Under the pieces are notes generated by a model, which saw only the letters and a list, made by a program, of their open reading frames with translations, was not told the DNA's origin and did no database searches. Below are positions 42,277 through 50,041 of a stretch of DNA of 64,000 bases, in pieces. This DNA is from Alterileibacterium massiliense. Its GTDB lineage: Bacteria; Bacillota; Clostridia; Peptostreptococcales; Anaerovoracaceae. Location of the stretch: contig NZ_FNWE01000002.1 in NCBI RefSeq assembly GCF_900104645.1, positions 325,289-389,288 of the forward strand, read 5' to 3'. Numbering within the stretch: the stretch's first letter is position 1; each line of letters opens with the position of its first letter. Made by a program: the position numbers and the translations under genes.

Positions 42277-43064
42277 CAGCGCACCTCCTGTTCAATCTGC
42301 GGATAAATGCCGTTATCTTTCAAAAGTTCGTAGAGGAACAGACGACCTTTTTGTGTCCACTTGGTATGAACCGAGGTATGCTCCTCATTTTTTGAATCCA
42401 GGTAGGGATAGGTCTGTGTTTTCGTATAACCACAGTCCGCATAGTCTTGGTAAAGAAGCCAGATGTTTCCCTGCTTAAACTGCACGCCCAGCTCGTGGAG
42501 AAGCTTGTTCATCCGTTTGGCGCTCATGCCGTAGTCTTTGGCAATGACCGATATGTTGACCGCATCCTTGCACCGAAGGACGATGTCACAGTAGCTTGCC
42601 TTTGGCTGAAGTTCTGCGATCTGCTGCTTCTGAATCGCTGTGGTTACTTCCAATGTTTTGGACTTTTCACGCTCTGCTTTAAGCTCAAGCAAAGCCGAGA
42701 TGAGCATGTCTGGATCTTTGAGCAGTTCCTTGGTGGCATAAACACCATGCTTTCTGATAGCGGGAAGAACCTCGGCGGTTACCCAGCGTTTGAACTTTTT
42801 TGCCTTGGGCATGTGGCTTGAAAGAATAAGAGAGTAAAGACCGGACTCGTTGATGAGTTTTGTGTCTTGCTCCCCGCCTAAGGGGTGAACGATTCGTTCA
42901 GTCCTTGCGTCCTCATCATCGACATGGTCACGCAGTGCCTTTTGCGGATTGCTGTAACCTAAGATCTCAGCGACATCTTTGCCGACAAAATAGGGCACAC
43001 CATCAATGGTGGTTGTTCGGATTTCACCGAACTCGTTGTTTTGAAATACCTGTAACTCGTTCAT
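42276..43064 (-). CDS. Antirepressor with BRO-N and KilAC domains
   Basis: A 262-residue protein. Residues 5-110 form a BRO-N domain (FGEIRTTTIDGVPYFVGKDVAEILGY), and residues 135-255 a KilAC DNA-binding domain (ISVIAKDYGMSAKRMNKLLHELG). Such proteins counteract lysogenic repressors. CGGAGG precedes the ATG at 43064. It is headed by copy B of the two-hairpin leader, so expression may be controlled at RNA level. Confidence 0.9.
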   Translation of the reverse strand: MNELQVFQNNEFGEIRTTTIDGVPYFVGKDVAEILGYSNPQKALRDHVDDEDARTERIVHPLGGEQDTKLINESGLYSLILSSHMPKAKKFKRWVTAEVLPAIRKHGVYATKELLKDPDMLISALLELKAEREKSKTLEVTTAIQKQQIAELQPKASYCDIVLRCKDAVNISVIAKDYGMSAKRMNKLLHELGVQFKQGNIWLLYQDYADCGYTKTQTYPYLDSKNEEHTSVHTKWTQKGRLFLYELLKDNGIYPQIEQEVR

Positions 43065-43089
43065 ATAAAAACCTCCGTTTCTACAGCTG

Positions 43090-43148
43090 GAGGGAGCACC
43101 ATTGCTGCCCTCATCTCTTCCTGAAGAAACGGAGATGGTTTGGACGAA
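43090..43148 (-). ncRNA. Two-hairpin structured leader, copy B
   Basis: Minus strand: TTCGTCC (43142-43148); hairpin 1 CATCTC with GAGATG (43132-43137 and 43112-43117) and a CTTCAGG loop; hairpin 2 GAGGG-C-AGCA with TGCT-CCCTC (43103-43112 and 43090-43098) with a bulged C; then the antirepressor ribosome site. Layout and loop match copies A and C, while stem bases differ with pairing kept. TTCGTCC lies 84 bases from the start codon. Confidence 0.68.
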
Positions 43149-43233
43149 CTTTTTAGAGAAAATAAAAAGCATGCCACTGCTCAGATTGCTAAAACCGCAA
43201 AAGGGGATAGCGAAAAGTGACACCCTTGAAAAC

Positions 43234-43330
43234 TCAATAACAAAGTGTTATTGAGCAGCATCGCTCTCATAGAGTGAACGAAAAGTTCACTCCCTTAAAA
43301 CAATCTCGACTACCGTTTTGGTAGCCGAGA
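43234..43330 (-). promoter_or_regulatory. Cluster of three perfect or near-perfect inverted repeats
   Basis: Between the polymerase stop and the antirepressor leader: CTCAATAACA/TGTTATTGAG (43234-43256, 3-base loop), GAGTGAAC/GTTCACTC (43272-43292, 5-base loop) and TCTCGACTACC/GGTAGCCGAGA (43304-43330). The last is flanked by T-runs and looks like a bidirectional terminator. The other two could be repressor operators or RNA stems. The first is followed on the minus strand by TTTTC. Confidence 0.6.
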
Positions 43331-43334
43331 CTTT

Positions 43335-45308
43335 TTAATCTTTCTTGTAAAACTCGCACTCATAGCCATCGGCATTGAGCGGCAAGCCTTCAGCCCACGG
43401 CGGCGTGCGGCTCATCTGTTCACAGACTGCATCAAGGGACATACGAGGATCGGCTTCAATCACGATCTCATCATGGATATGCATAACAATCGAGCAGTTA
43501 TGAAGTGTCTGCATGGCATAAGCCAAGATGTCACGAGCGGTTGCCTGCACGATGTTTTCCACGAACTTTGGACCGTAGGAGTCAATGCGATCCCATTTCT
43601 TTCCGGTGATGACACCCTCATAGGTGACGCAGGGAGATCCGAAGCGGTTCTCACCGAGCTTTGGTTTTACGTAAGCTAAGGCTCTTCCGGAGGGCAGCAT
43701 GATGAAGAGCATGCCGGAACGGCAGCGAAAGGTAAGACCGTGTGTTTTGGTGACTTTCTTATGGCGGACAGCTTCAAGGACGGCACGATCCACGTCCCAC
43801 CAGAATTTGACGATGTTCGGATTGGCAGATCTCCACGCATCAACGATGGGTTTTAATTCTTCTTCGGAAAGTCCCATCTCAAGCGCGCCCATTGCCTTCA
43901 GTGCGCCGACCGAGCCGCCATAGCCACAGGCCAGTGTTGCTATTTTCCCTTTTTGGCGTAGTTCTCCATTGATACCGTGTTTAACGACGGGTACTCCGAA
44001 CATGCGGGATGCCGTCTCACAGTAGAGGTCTTTGCCTTCGCGGAAAGCATCAAGCGTGTCGGTTTGCCCGGCATACCATGCGATGACTCTCGCTTCAATG
44101 GCGGAATAGTCAGAAACGATGAACTTATGATTTGTCCTTGGGATAAAGGCGGTGCGCACCAGCTGGGATAAGGTATCCGGCACATCGTCATAGAGGAGTT
44201 TCACGGCTTCAAAGTCGCCGAACTTTACCAAAGTACGCGCCGCATCCAAGTCGGGCAGGTGGTTTCTGGGGAGATTTTGCATTTGCACGAGTCTTCCTGC
44301 CCAGCGCCCTGTGCGGTTGGCCCCGTAAAACTGAAACATGCCACGAACTCTGCCATCTTTACAGGCGGCATTGTGCATCGTCTGATATTTCTTAACAGAG
44401 GATTTGGCCATCTGGCTGCGAAGCACAAGAGCATCCCGCAGCTTAGGCGGTGCGGTTTGAATCAGTTCTGCGACTTGCTTTTTGCCGAGCGACTCCGTGG
44501 GCATACCGTTTTGGGCAAGCCAGTCTTTCATCTGAACGACCGAATTCGGATTCTCCAAGTTGGTGATGGCTTTCATCTTGGTGATGAGCTCATCCTTTGA
44601 GCGCCTGTCCATCTCAACGGCTGCATTCGCTAAAGTAAGATCTACTTTCACGCCGCGGTCGTTAATCTCCTGATCAATGGCGTATTCGTCCCAGAGAAAA
44701 TCCGGCACAGGGTAATTTTTGAGCCTCTCTTTGATGGAAAGTTCCACCTCGACATCGCGCTTGTTGTAGGCCTTGAAGGTTTTCCACTTGTCCGGTGCAT
44801 CAGAGGGAAGATGTCGTTTTTCAGTTTGCCTGTCCGGCATGCAGAAATAGCGGATGAGGTCTTTACCTTCTTTCATCTTTTGATTTTGAAGGCCGAGTAC
44901 TGCACCGACACCTTCCAGTGATAGTGGAAGACCCAAAGTTGCTGCCCAGACCATCGAACAGCGCCAAGAGGCGGGATTAAGAAATCTTGCCATCTCTGTT
45001 GAAAGCGGATGATGGTCATGAAAGGGATCAAGGCTTATGCCGATATACGATAGATAGCGAGATAAACAGACTCGTTCAAAGTTTGCGTTATATGCCCATT
45101 TGATGATGCGATTATCTGTTAGTGCATCGAGGATTTTATCCGGGATTTCTTCTCCCTGAGCAAGGTCGACGACCTGAACTTCATCGCCATCGATCGAGCA
45201 GCCGAAGAGCAGAATGTTAAAATCAGGCGACTGCACATACTTATATACGCCTGATTTTGCGAGGTCAACGGACGAAAATGACTCTATATCAATGCTAAGT
45301 GTTTTCAA
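43335..45308 (-). CDS. Phage DNA polymerase, family A
   Basis: A 657-residue polymerase. The N-terminal 3'-5' exonuclease starts with LSIDIESFSS (DxE), and the polymerase domain has motif A VSDYSAIEARVIAW and motif C MHIHDEIVIEAD; LACGYGGSVGAL marks motif B. There is no 5'-3' exonuclease domain. The start is a TTG (45306-45308) with AGGAGGTG ahead. It should replicate the phage genome with the primase-helicase. Confidence 0.95.
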   Translation of the reverse strand: MKTLSIDIESFSSVDLAKSGVYKYVQSPDFNILLFGCSIDGDEVQVVDLAQGEEIPDKILDALTDNRIIKWAYNANFERVCLSRYLSYIGISLDPFHDHHPLSTEMARFLNPASWRCSMVWAATLGLPLSLEGVGAVLGLQNQKMKEGKDLIRYFCMPDRQTEKRHLPSDAPDKWKTFKAYNKRDVEVELSIKERLKNYPVPDFLWDEYAIDQEINDRGVKVDLTLANAAVEMDRRSKDELITKMKAITNLENPNSVVQMKDWLAQNGMPTESLGKKQVAELIQTAPPKLRDALVLRSQMAKSSVKKYQTMHNAACKDGRVRGMFQFYGANRTGRWAGRLVQMQNLPRNHLPDLDAARTLVKFGDFEAVKLLYDDVPDTLSQLVRTAFIPRTNHKFIVSDYSAIEARVIAWYAGQTDTLDAFREGKDLYCETASRMFGVPVVKHGINGELRQKGKIATLACGYGGSVGALKAMGALEMGLSEEELKPIVDAWRSANPNIVKFWWDVDRAVLEAVRHKKVTKTHGLTFRCRSGMLFIMLPSGRALAYVKPKLGENRFGSPCVTYEGVITGKKWDRIDSYGPKFVENIVQATARDILAYAMQTLHNCSIVMHIHDEIVIEADPRMSLDAVCEQMSRTPPWAEGLPLNADGYECEFYKKD

Positions 45309-45334
45309 AATTTCACCTCCTAAATAGGCAGAAA

Positions 45335-45358
45335 GGCAGACTGCATCTCCAGTCTGCC
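45335..45358 (-). promoter_or_regulatory. Hairpin just upstream of the polymerase gene
   Basis: GGCAGACTG (45335-45343) and CAGTCTGCC (45350-45358) with a 6-base loop; on the minus strand TTTC follows. It lies 27 bases before the TTG start of the polymerase and may limit its expression or protect the mRNA. It is a weak terminator by U-tract. Confidence 0.55.
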
Positions 45359-45376
45359 TCTCCGCATCATTTGCTT

Positions 45377-45517
45377 TTAACGGGTTGTGGTGTCGTTTTT
45401 TTTCTTCTCGCGCTTTTCAAGCCTTGCAATGAGCACGTTGGCAAAGGCGGCACCGAAGGTGAATCCGACAGCCATCGATAAGATGAGCTGGCACATGAAA
45501 TCAAGTAGATTTGTCAT
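45377..45517 (-). CDS. Small phage membrane protein
   Basis: A 46-residue protein with one hydrophobic segment (CQLILSMAVGFTFGAAFANV) and a basic charged tail (LEKREKKKND). The ATG at 45517 has AGAGGTG ahead and lies 10 bases after the DUF2815 stop. Similar small membrane proteins sit between DUF2815 and the polymerase in related phages; function unknown. Confidence 0.6.
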   Translation of the reverse strand: MTNLLDFMCQLILSMAVGFTFGAAFANVLIARLEKREKKKNDTTTR

Positions 45518-45527
45518 GGCGCACCTC

Positions 45528-46091
45528 TTAGCTCAAGAAGTCATCGTCATCATCGGTTGCAAAGTCATCTGCGGCAGAAGCATGACCGCCGAGCGGCTCG
45601 CCGTCACGGATTTTCTGCAGGTTGTTGAGACCACAGGCGATGCCGCGGTTTCCGTTGGAGTTGAACGCATAAAAATTGATAGATGCTCGGCCGTAAACGC
45701 CTGAGTAGACCTCTGAGCTGTCGATGATTTCGTTTCGGTCGGCATCGACGATGCCCGGCTTGGTGGTGGAGTTGGCGTTTACAAAGTAGCTGTTTGCATA
45801 GGCTTCATCGTCCGGACGTTCAGCATCTCCATCACGAAGCGGCGTTTTGATTGCCGCAAGTGCGGGTACCGAGCGGCCGTTTCCTTTGAGTTTGGCTTCA
45901 CCTTCCTTGTAGGCGGCTTCGATGGCAGCTTTGATTTTCCCTAAAGTGACGGTATCGGACTTGGGGATAATGAGCGAAACGCTGTACTTCGGTGTGCCGC
46001 CGTTGATGGATTTTGGCTGCCACACGTTGGCATAACTCCAACGAGTGTCTTTTCCTGTGATAACCTTCATCGGGTTTGTAAATTTTGACAT
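45528..46091 (-). CDS. DUF2815 protein, probable single-strand DNA-binding protein
   Basis: A 187-residue protein of the DUF2815 family (WSYANVWQPKSINGG, PKYSVSLIIPKSD, VYSGVYGRASINFYAF). The family is regarded as OB-fold single-strand DNA binding, like T7 gp2.5. The C-terminus ends in a strongly acidic tail with a terminal hydrophobic residue (DDDDDFLS), as in such proteins. It lies between DUF2800 and the polymerase in the replication operon. Confidence 0.8.
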   Translation of the reverse strand: MSKFTNPMKVITGKDTRWSYANVWQPKSINGGTPKYSVSLIIPKSDTVTLGKIKAAIEAAYKEGEAKLKGNGRSVPALAAIKTPLRDGDAERPDDEAYANSYFVNANSTTKPGIVDADRNEIIDSSEVYSGVYGRASINFYAFNSNGNRGIACGLNNLQKIRDGEPLGGHASAADDFATDDDDDFLS

Positions 46092-47219
46092 TTAATTTTC
46101 CTCCTTAAAATCTTCTTTTGCTGAATTCATGGCCGGACGTTTATCGGACTCCGGCACGAGGGTTGGTTTTCCTTGCGGCTTTTCAATTAAGCCTTCAAGC
46201 AGCTCCTCAAAGCGGTTTTTGCCTAAGAGCTTGGTCATAGCGGTGATGCCGAGGAGCTTTTCCTCATAAGGATTAAAGCCTGCATCGGATACCTTCTTTG
46301 CGACGGCATCTTCGTTTACGTATTTACGGTTGCTTCTTCCTGCGACGAGCTTATATCCGTGCCACTCTTTTCCTGCCACTGCACGTGTCAGGGCATAGGC
46401 CTTGATGTCTTCCGCCCAGCTTGTAAGTTCATCAAGAAGAGGCAAAATCGCTTCAATGTCCGCATCCGTTAGAGTCGGCGGAAGGGCAAAGTCATATCTC
46501 GCCAGTGCAAGATTGGCTTCCGCTCTGGCTCGGCAGTCGGCCTTTGCCTTGCAGAAGCGGCAATGTTCGCCGGCTGTAAAGTCGCCTTTACCTTCGGCGG
46601 CAAGTTCCGCCTTTGGTTTGAGTGTGTTCTCTGCCCAGTCCAGCAGATCCGATGCTTTCATCTCAAAGACGGATACGTTGTCACGCCGTGGCTGAAAGAT
46701 CGTCATCGATACGGTCTCAATGTCATAGAGCGCAGAAAACATCTCATAGGCCCCGAGGGCATAGCACATGAGCTGCGGATTATGATCGGCTTCAACGAGC
46801 ACGCCCTGTCCATATTTGAGATCTGTGATGGAAAGCTTGCCGTCGGCGATGATGAGGGCATCGGCAGTACCAAAACCATCCGGTACATAGGTGGAAAAGT
46901 CCACACGCTGTTCCACCAGAACGATTGGATCAATCGTTGCCTTTTTAGCTTCGGCGACTTGCTCCAGCACGTAGCCGGCATAGGCATCGGTCGCTTCATC
47001 CATTTCCTCGTTAAAATAATCAAGATGCTCCGTCGGATCATCGGCTTTCCTGCCTAACGCTTTCAGCACCTTGTACTCGGCAAGAGCGTGCGCCGCGGTG
47101 CCTTCTTGTGCATAAGAGCTTGACGTGTCCTCATACTTTCCCGAAAGCAGAGCCGAGGGCGGACAGGCAAGCCAGCGATAGGCACTCGATGCGGAAAGCA
47201 GCGCATGTTTATTTGGCAT
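46092..47219 (-). CDS. DUF2800 protein (Cas4/RecB-like nuclease)
   Basis: A 375-residue DUF2800 protein, with N-terminal LLSASSAYRWLACPPSALLS and GTAAHALAEY, PD-(D/E)xK motifs around TADALIIADGKLSITDLKYG, and C-terminal cysteines HCRFCKAKADCRA, as in Cas4/AddB-like iron-sulfur nucleases. It likely processes DNA ends in recombination with the DUF2815 protein. GGAGGTG precedes the ATG at 47219. Confidence 0.85.
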   Translation of the reverse strand: MPNKHALLSASSAYRWLACPPSALLSGKYEDTSSSYAQEGTAAHALAEYKVLKALGRKADDPTEHLDYFNEEMDEATDAYAGYVLEQVAEAKKATIDPIVLVEQRVDFSTYVPDGFGTADALIIADGKLSITDLKYGQGVLVEADHNPQLMCYALGAYEMFSALYDIETVSMTIFQPRRDNVSVFEMKASDLLDWAENTLKPKAELAAEGKGDFTAGEHCRFCKAKADCRARAEANLALARYDFALPPTLTDADIEAILPLLDELTSWAEDIKAYALTRAVAGKEWHGYKLVAGRSNRKYVNEDAVAKKVSDAGFNPYEEKLLGITAMTKLLGKNRFEELLEGLIEKPQGKPTLVPESDKRPAMNSAKEDFKEEN

Positions 47220-47523
47220 GGAGCACCTCCGCATCACGAAGCAGTGCTTCGTAATTTTTCGGATCAACTTTAGAGAGCCTGTCCGCGCCGTACTTTTCGA
47301 TCAGGGCGCGCACTTCTGCGGTGTGACCCGCACGGGAGATGTCCGCCAAGACGGCCCGCACGTCTTCAAGCTTCAGCTCCGGCTTTGGCGTTTCTGCAGG
47401 AACCGTCACTTCTTCCGGTGCCGTGCTGAACATCGCTTCCAGCTCGGCAGCGATATCGCTTAGCTGTTCGCTACAGGAATGTAGGTCGTCTATAACAGCT
47501 TTCATCTTTTTCATCTGTCCCAT
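47209..47523 (-). CDS. Phage early protein of 104 residues, unrecognised
   Basis: An acidic protein with an N-terminal coiled coil (MKAVIDDLHSCSEQLSDIAAELEAMF), a proline-rich linker and a C-terminal helical domain (EDVRAVLADISRAGHTAEVRALIEKYG). This C-terminal pattern recurs in small phage proteins next to DUF2800. Function unknown. It overlaps both neighbours. Confidence 0.6.
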   Translation of the reverse strand: MGQMKKMKAVIDDLHSCSEQLSDIAAELEAMFSTAPEEVTVPAETPKPELKLEDVRAVLADISRAGHTAEVRALIEKYGADRLSKVDPKNYEALLRDAEVLHAK

Positions 47524-47650
47524 AGGGATTGCCTCCTTTCTTTGTCTGAATCAGTTTTCTTGTCAGGTCTTTGGTGATAATTGATATGGCAGAGAGCACT
47601 TCGATGAGTTCTTCTCTTGTCACACCCGGCACATTGCTTTGTGGTCTCAT
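47471..47650 (-). CDS. Small early phage protein headed by a structured leader
   Basis: A 59-residue protein (MRPQSNVPGVTREELIEVL...) with a helical N-terminus and a polar tail. AAGGAGG lies 5 bases before the ATG at 47650, so translation should be efficient. Its last 53 bases overlap the next gene. It follows copy C of the two-hairpin leader. No family recognised. Confidence 0.55.
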   Translation of the reverse strand: MRPQSNVPGVTREELIEVLSAISIITKDLTRKLIQTKKGGNPYGTDEKDESCYRRPTFL

Positions 47651-47668
47651 GGCTACCTCCTTTCCTTC

Positions 47669-47727
47669 GGGGCCTGCCGTTTTGCCCCTCTGTCCCTCCC
47701 TGAAGAAAGGGAGGGACGTTGGACGAA
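47669..47727 (-). ncRNA. Two-hairpin structured leader, copy C
   Basis: Minus strand: TTCGTCC (47721-47727); hairpin 1 GTCCCTCCC with GGGAGGGAC (47709-47717 and 47692-47700, 9 perfect pairs) and a TTTCTTCA loop; hairpin 2 GGGGC with GCCCC (47684-47688 and 47669-47673). TTCGTCC is 77 bases from the start codon. Same order and loop as copies A and B. Confidence 0.65.
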
Positions 47728-47737
47728 GGTTTAAGGT

Positions 47738-48268
47738 TTAGGAATAAGAGATGAGATCCAAAAGAAGGTCACGAAGCTCCGGATGCCGGCTTTTCAGCCG
47801 AGCAAAAAGCTGACGTTTTCGGTAGTTCAGTGTGGTGCGTTTGATGCCGAGGATTTCTGCCATGTCGCGCTCGGATTGACCGGCGACAACAAGACGGATG
47901 ATTTGGCGCTCCTCGTCCGTGAGACCTGCGAAAATACGGCTGAGTTCTTCGTGCAAAGTTTTACGCGCAAGGACGCCTTCCGGTGAATACGCTTCCGATG
48001 CAGGAAGCACATCGGCGTAGGTAAGTGCGCTGTCTATTTGTACGGTGTCATGGATGGAGACAAACTTCCCGGCAGAACGAAATGGACAGCCGACGCATAT
48101 GCCATCGCAGCGGTTGATGTTTGCCTTGGTGACGTGGCATTCGCCGTGATACTGCATCTTCATGCGGATACGGGCGCATTCGTTCTCGTAGTCTTTCTTG
48201 TGTTCAGGGCTTGTCTCGACCAGACCGAGACCGCGAATATAAATCTTTGATACATTTTGAGCTGCCAT
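47738..48268 (-). CDS. Sigma-like regulator with a cysteine cluster
   Basis: A 176-residue protein. The C-terminal 70 residues resemble sigma-70 region 4 (LTDEERQIIRLVVAGQSERDMAEILGIKRTTLNYRKRQL). The middle carries CHVTKANINRCDGICVGC, with a C-x3-C-x2-C group that could bind zinc or an iron-sulfur cluster. It is the first gene of the rightmost minus-strand operon, so it is a good candidate for the early transcription regulator. Confidence 0.7.
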   Translation of the reverse strand: MAAQNVSKIYIRGLGLVETSPEHKKDYENECARIRMKMQYHGECHVTKANINRCDGICVGCPFRSAGKFVSIHDTVQIDSALTYADVLPASEAYSPEGVLARKTLHEELSRIFAGLTDEERQIIRLVVAGQSERDMAEILGIKRTTLNYRKRQLFARLKSRHPELRDLLLDLISYS

Positions 48269-48504
48269 TTACAGACCTCCTTCATCTCGAATCCGAGACG
48301 GAGAAGGGCAAGGCAAAATGGGCGCAGTAAACAGACCACAAGCCCCGCGGAAATCTCCGCTCGGGGTTGTGACTGCGCTTGCGCATAACGAAGTCAGAAA
48401 TATTTACTTGCCGGATGAGAACCGTGCGCCACCGTTGATCAGACGATGCAGCCACCCATCAGGACTCGGATGTTCCAAGAAGGAAGCATCCAAGATTTGC
48501 CAAA
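48269..48504. promoter_or_regulatory. Divergent control region with a long imperfect hairpin (48322-48378)
   Basis: The gap between the phage early operon (minus) and defence operon (plus) contains nested pairing: outer GCGCAGT/ACTGCGC (48322-48328 with 48372-48378), then CACAA/TTGTG, CCCCG/CGGGG and CGGA/TCCG around an AATC loop. It is GC-rich compared with the flanks. It could be a structured leader of the early operon or a regulator site. No small gene is convincing here. Confidence 0.5.
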
Positions 48505-48511
48505 TTGAGAT

Positions 48512-48540
48512 TTGCAAATGCCAATATTCTGTTGTTTAAT
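48512..48540 (+). promoter_or_regulatory. Promoter of the ABC-3C defence operon
   Basis: TTGCAA (48512-48517), 17 bases, TTTAAT (48535-48540): a good sigma-A-type match in the right place for the plus-strand operon. A roughly 120-base leader follows before the ATG at 48667. TTTGCAAAT and TTTGCCAAAT half-sites overlap the -35 box and may bind a regulator. Confidence 0.6.
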
Positions 48541-48666
48541 ATGAAGATTTTTGGTATAATTTGCTTGTCTCTCAGTGGTCATACTCAATATACGAAATGG
48601 TTCATCTCGTATTTGGACACTCTTGGACAACGTTGGACAGTTTGGACAAAATCGGAAAGAGGGGTG

Positions 48667-49830
48667 ATGAAGATGCTGTTCACAGAACTTTTGCATGCCA
48701 TTCATCCGCACCTCATGAAAGATGCTGAGGTTCCGGACTTTATGAGAGATTTAATTCAAAGGTTTTGCGATATACCAGAGGAAGAATGGAGCACAAAAAA
48801 GGATCCATCTTCAGACTCACGGTATAAAGATGCATCCCTATATAAGTTTTATAAGCGTGGTATTTCAAAGAAACTTGCCAAAGCCATGCTCGGTAGGATG
48901 ACAAAAGATAATTTTGTAAACTCTTTGGCGTATATCAACGAATATGATGAGGACGAGTCCTTACTCAATGCTTTAGCCGAGGACGTCCAGCCATTCACTG
49001 ACAAAAAAGTCACAAGGGCTAACGTGGCAGAGGTGATCTTTGACCTCATCAAGGAGTCTTTGGAATTTATCGTTAATCCTGAGCTTGAAAATGACCGCAA
49101 GATGGCAAAGGCTAATATGACATCCGAGCGGGCAAAGAAAAAATACGGTGCCACGCTCTTGGAAGACTGCAAGCACACTTGCTCAAAGCCTGGTTGTTCC
49201 AAACATCTTCAAACAGTGGCGGATGATCATCAAAGCAAAGATGACTACTGCGTTGCTCATATTTCCGGCAATAAAAACTGCTATGAAAACCTGATTCCGC
49301 TTTGCCATGACTGCTTTCAGTCTTACAGTCTAAAACATACTCAAGCCGACGAAAAAGAGCTGCAAAAGATAAAACAGCTGCAGGTCCAGACAAATAATGC
49401 CCGCACCACGCTTCGCGGAACGGACATAGAAAAAGGCATCAGGCGTGTATTGGAAAACCTTAGTCGAGCCAAAGTCTCCGATTTTGCGGATTTAAACTAT
49501 AACGCCATTACGGTGACAAAAAAGATAGATCAGGATGCGGATTATTTTCTTTTAGATGAGGTAATGCGAAATGTCACGCGTTACTACCTTTTCATAGAAA
49601 AGAACATGAAACAACTGGTCAAGCAGGAAGTCTTCAGCGACGAGCTACTTAGGGCACAAATCAAAGTGTCCTACCAAAAGCTCGCGAAAAAGAATCTGCC
49701 GGCGGAGCTGATTTATCAGTTGTTGGCAGAACGCCTGCAAAGCATTACGAAACAGGATGTTCGCTATTGCTACATCGTGATTTCGTATTTTATACAGTCT
49801 TGTGAGGTATTCGATGCTCTTACCAAATAA
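48667..49830 (+). CDS. ABC-3C system effector-like protein with HNH motif
   Basis: A 387-residue protein. Residues 155-230 hold an HNH-like zinc module (CSKPGCSKHL, YCVAHISGNKNCYENLIPLCHDC). The C-terminal 130 residues resemble the CTD that defines the large component of ABC-three-component defence systems. It is followed by a small middle component and a DUF2326 ATPase, the full ABC-3C set. The HNH is likely the nuclease effector. The start ATG (48667) has AGAGGGG ahead; the longer frame to 48505 covers the promoter. Confidence 0.75.
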   Translation: MKMLFTELLHAIHPHLMKDAEVPDFMRDLIQRFCDIPEEEWSTKKDPSSDSRYKDASLYKFYKRGISKKLAKAMLGRMTKDNFVNSLAYINEYDEDESLLNALAEDVQPFTDKKVTRANVAEVIFDLIKESLEFIVNPELENDRKMAKANMTSERAKKKYGATLLEDCKHTCSKPGCSKHLQTVADDHQSKDDYCVAHISGNKNCYENLIPLCHDCFQSYSLKHTQADEKELQKIKQLQVQTNNARTTLRGTDIEKGIRRVLENLSRAKVSDFADLNYNAITVTKKIDQDADYFLLDEVMRNVTRYYLFIEKNMKQLVKQEVFSDELLRAQIKVSYQKLAKKNLPAELIYQLLAERLQSITKQDVRYCYIVISYFIQSCEVFDALTK

Positions 49831-50041
49831 ATTATTTTCATACGAAGAGAGTGCATTGCCACTCATGCCTGAGATTTTGAGGATGCTGGATCATCCGAAA
49901 TCTCCTCGCGAAATCTATCAAAAGCTTTCGCATAAGCATCAGGACACTGTGCGTCTCATCGAAGCTCTCGACTGCCTTTATGCCATGCAAAAGGTAGAGC
50001 TTGATGACGAAGGGAGGATCTTTCTGTGCTCCGAGAAATAA
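49814..50041 (+). CDS. ABC-3C middle component (small wHTH-like)
   Basis: A 75-residue protein (LLPNKLFSYEESALPLMPEIL...) whose middle looks like a winged-helix/MC6-type ABC-3C component (SPREIYQKLSHKHQDTVRLIEALDCLY). It starts 17 bases before the end of the effector gene and overlaps the ATPase gene by 16 bases. It probably bridges ATPase and effector. Confidence 0.75.
   Translation: MLLPNKLFSYEESALPLMPEILRMLDHPKSPREIYQKLSHKHQDTVRLIEALDCLYAMQKVELDDEGRIFLCSEK

Noticed and set aside
47692-47717. Simple terminator after the sigma-like gene
   Set aside because: The 9-bp hairpin lacks a T-run and matches the first hairpin of the two other leaders in position and loop, so it is assigned to the leader family.
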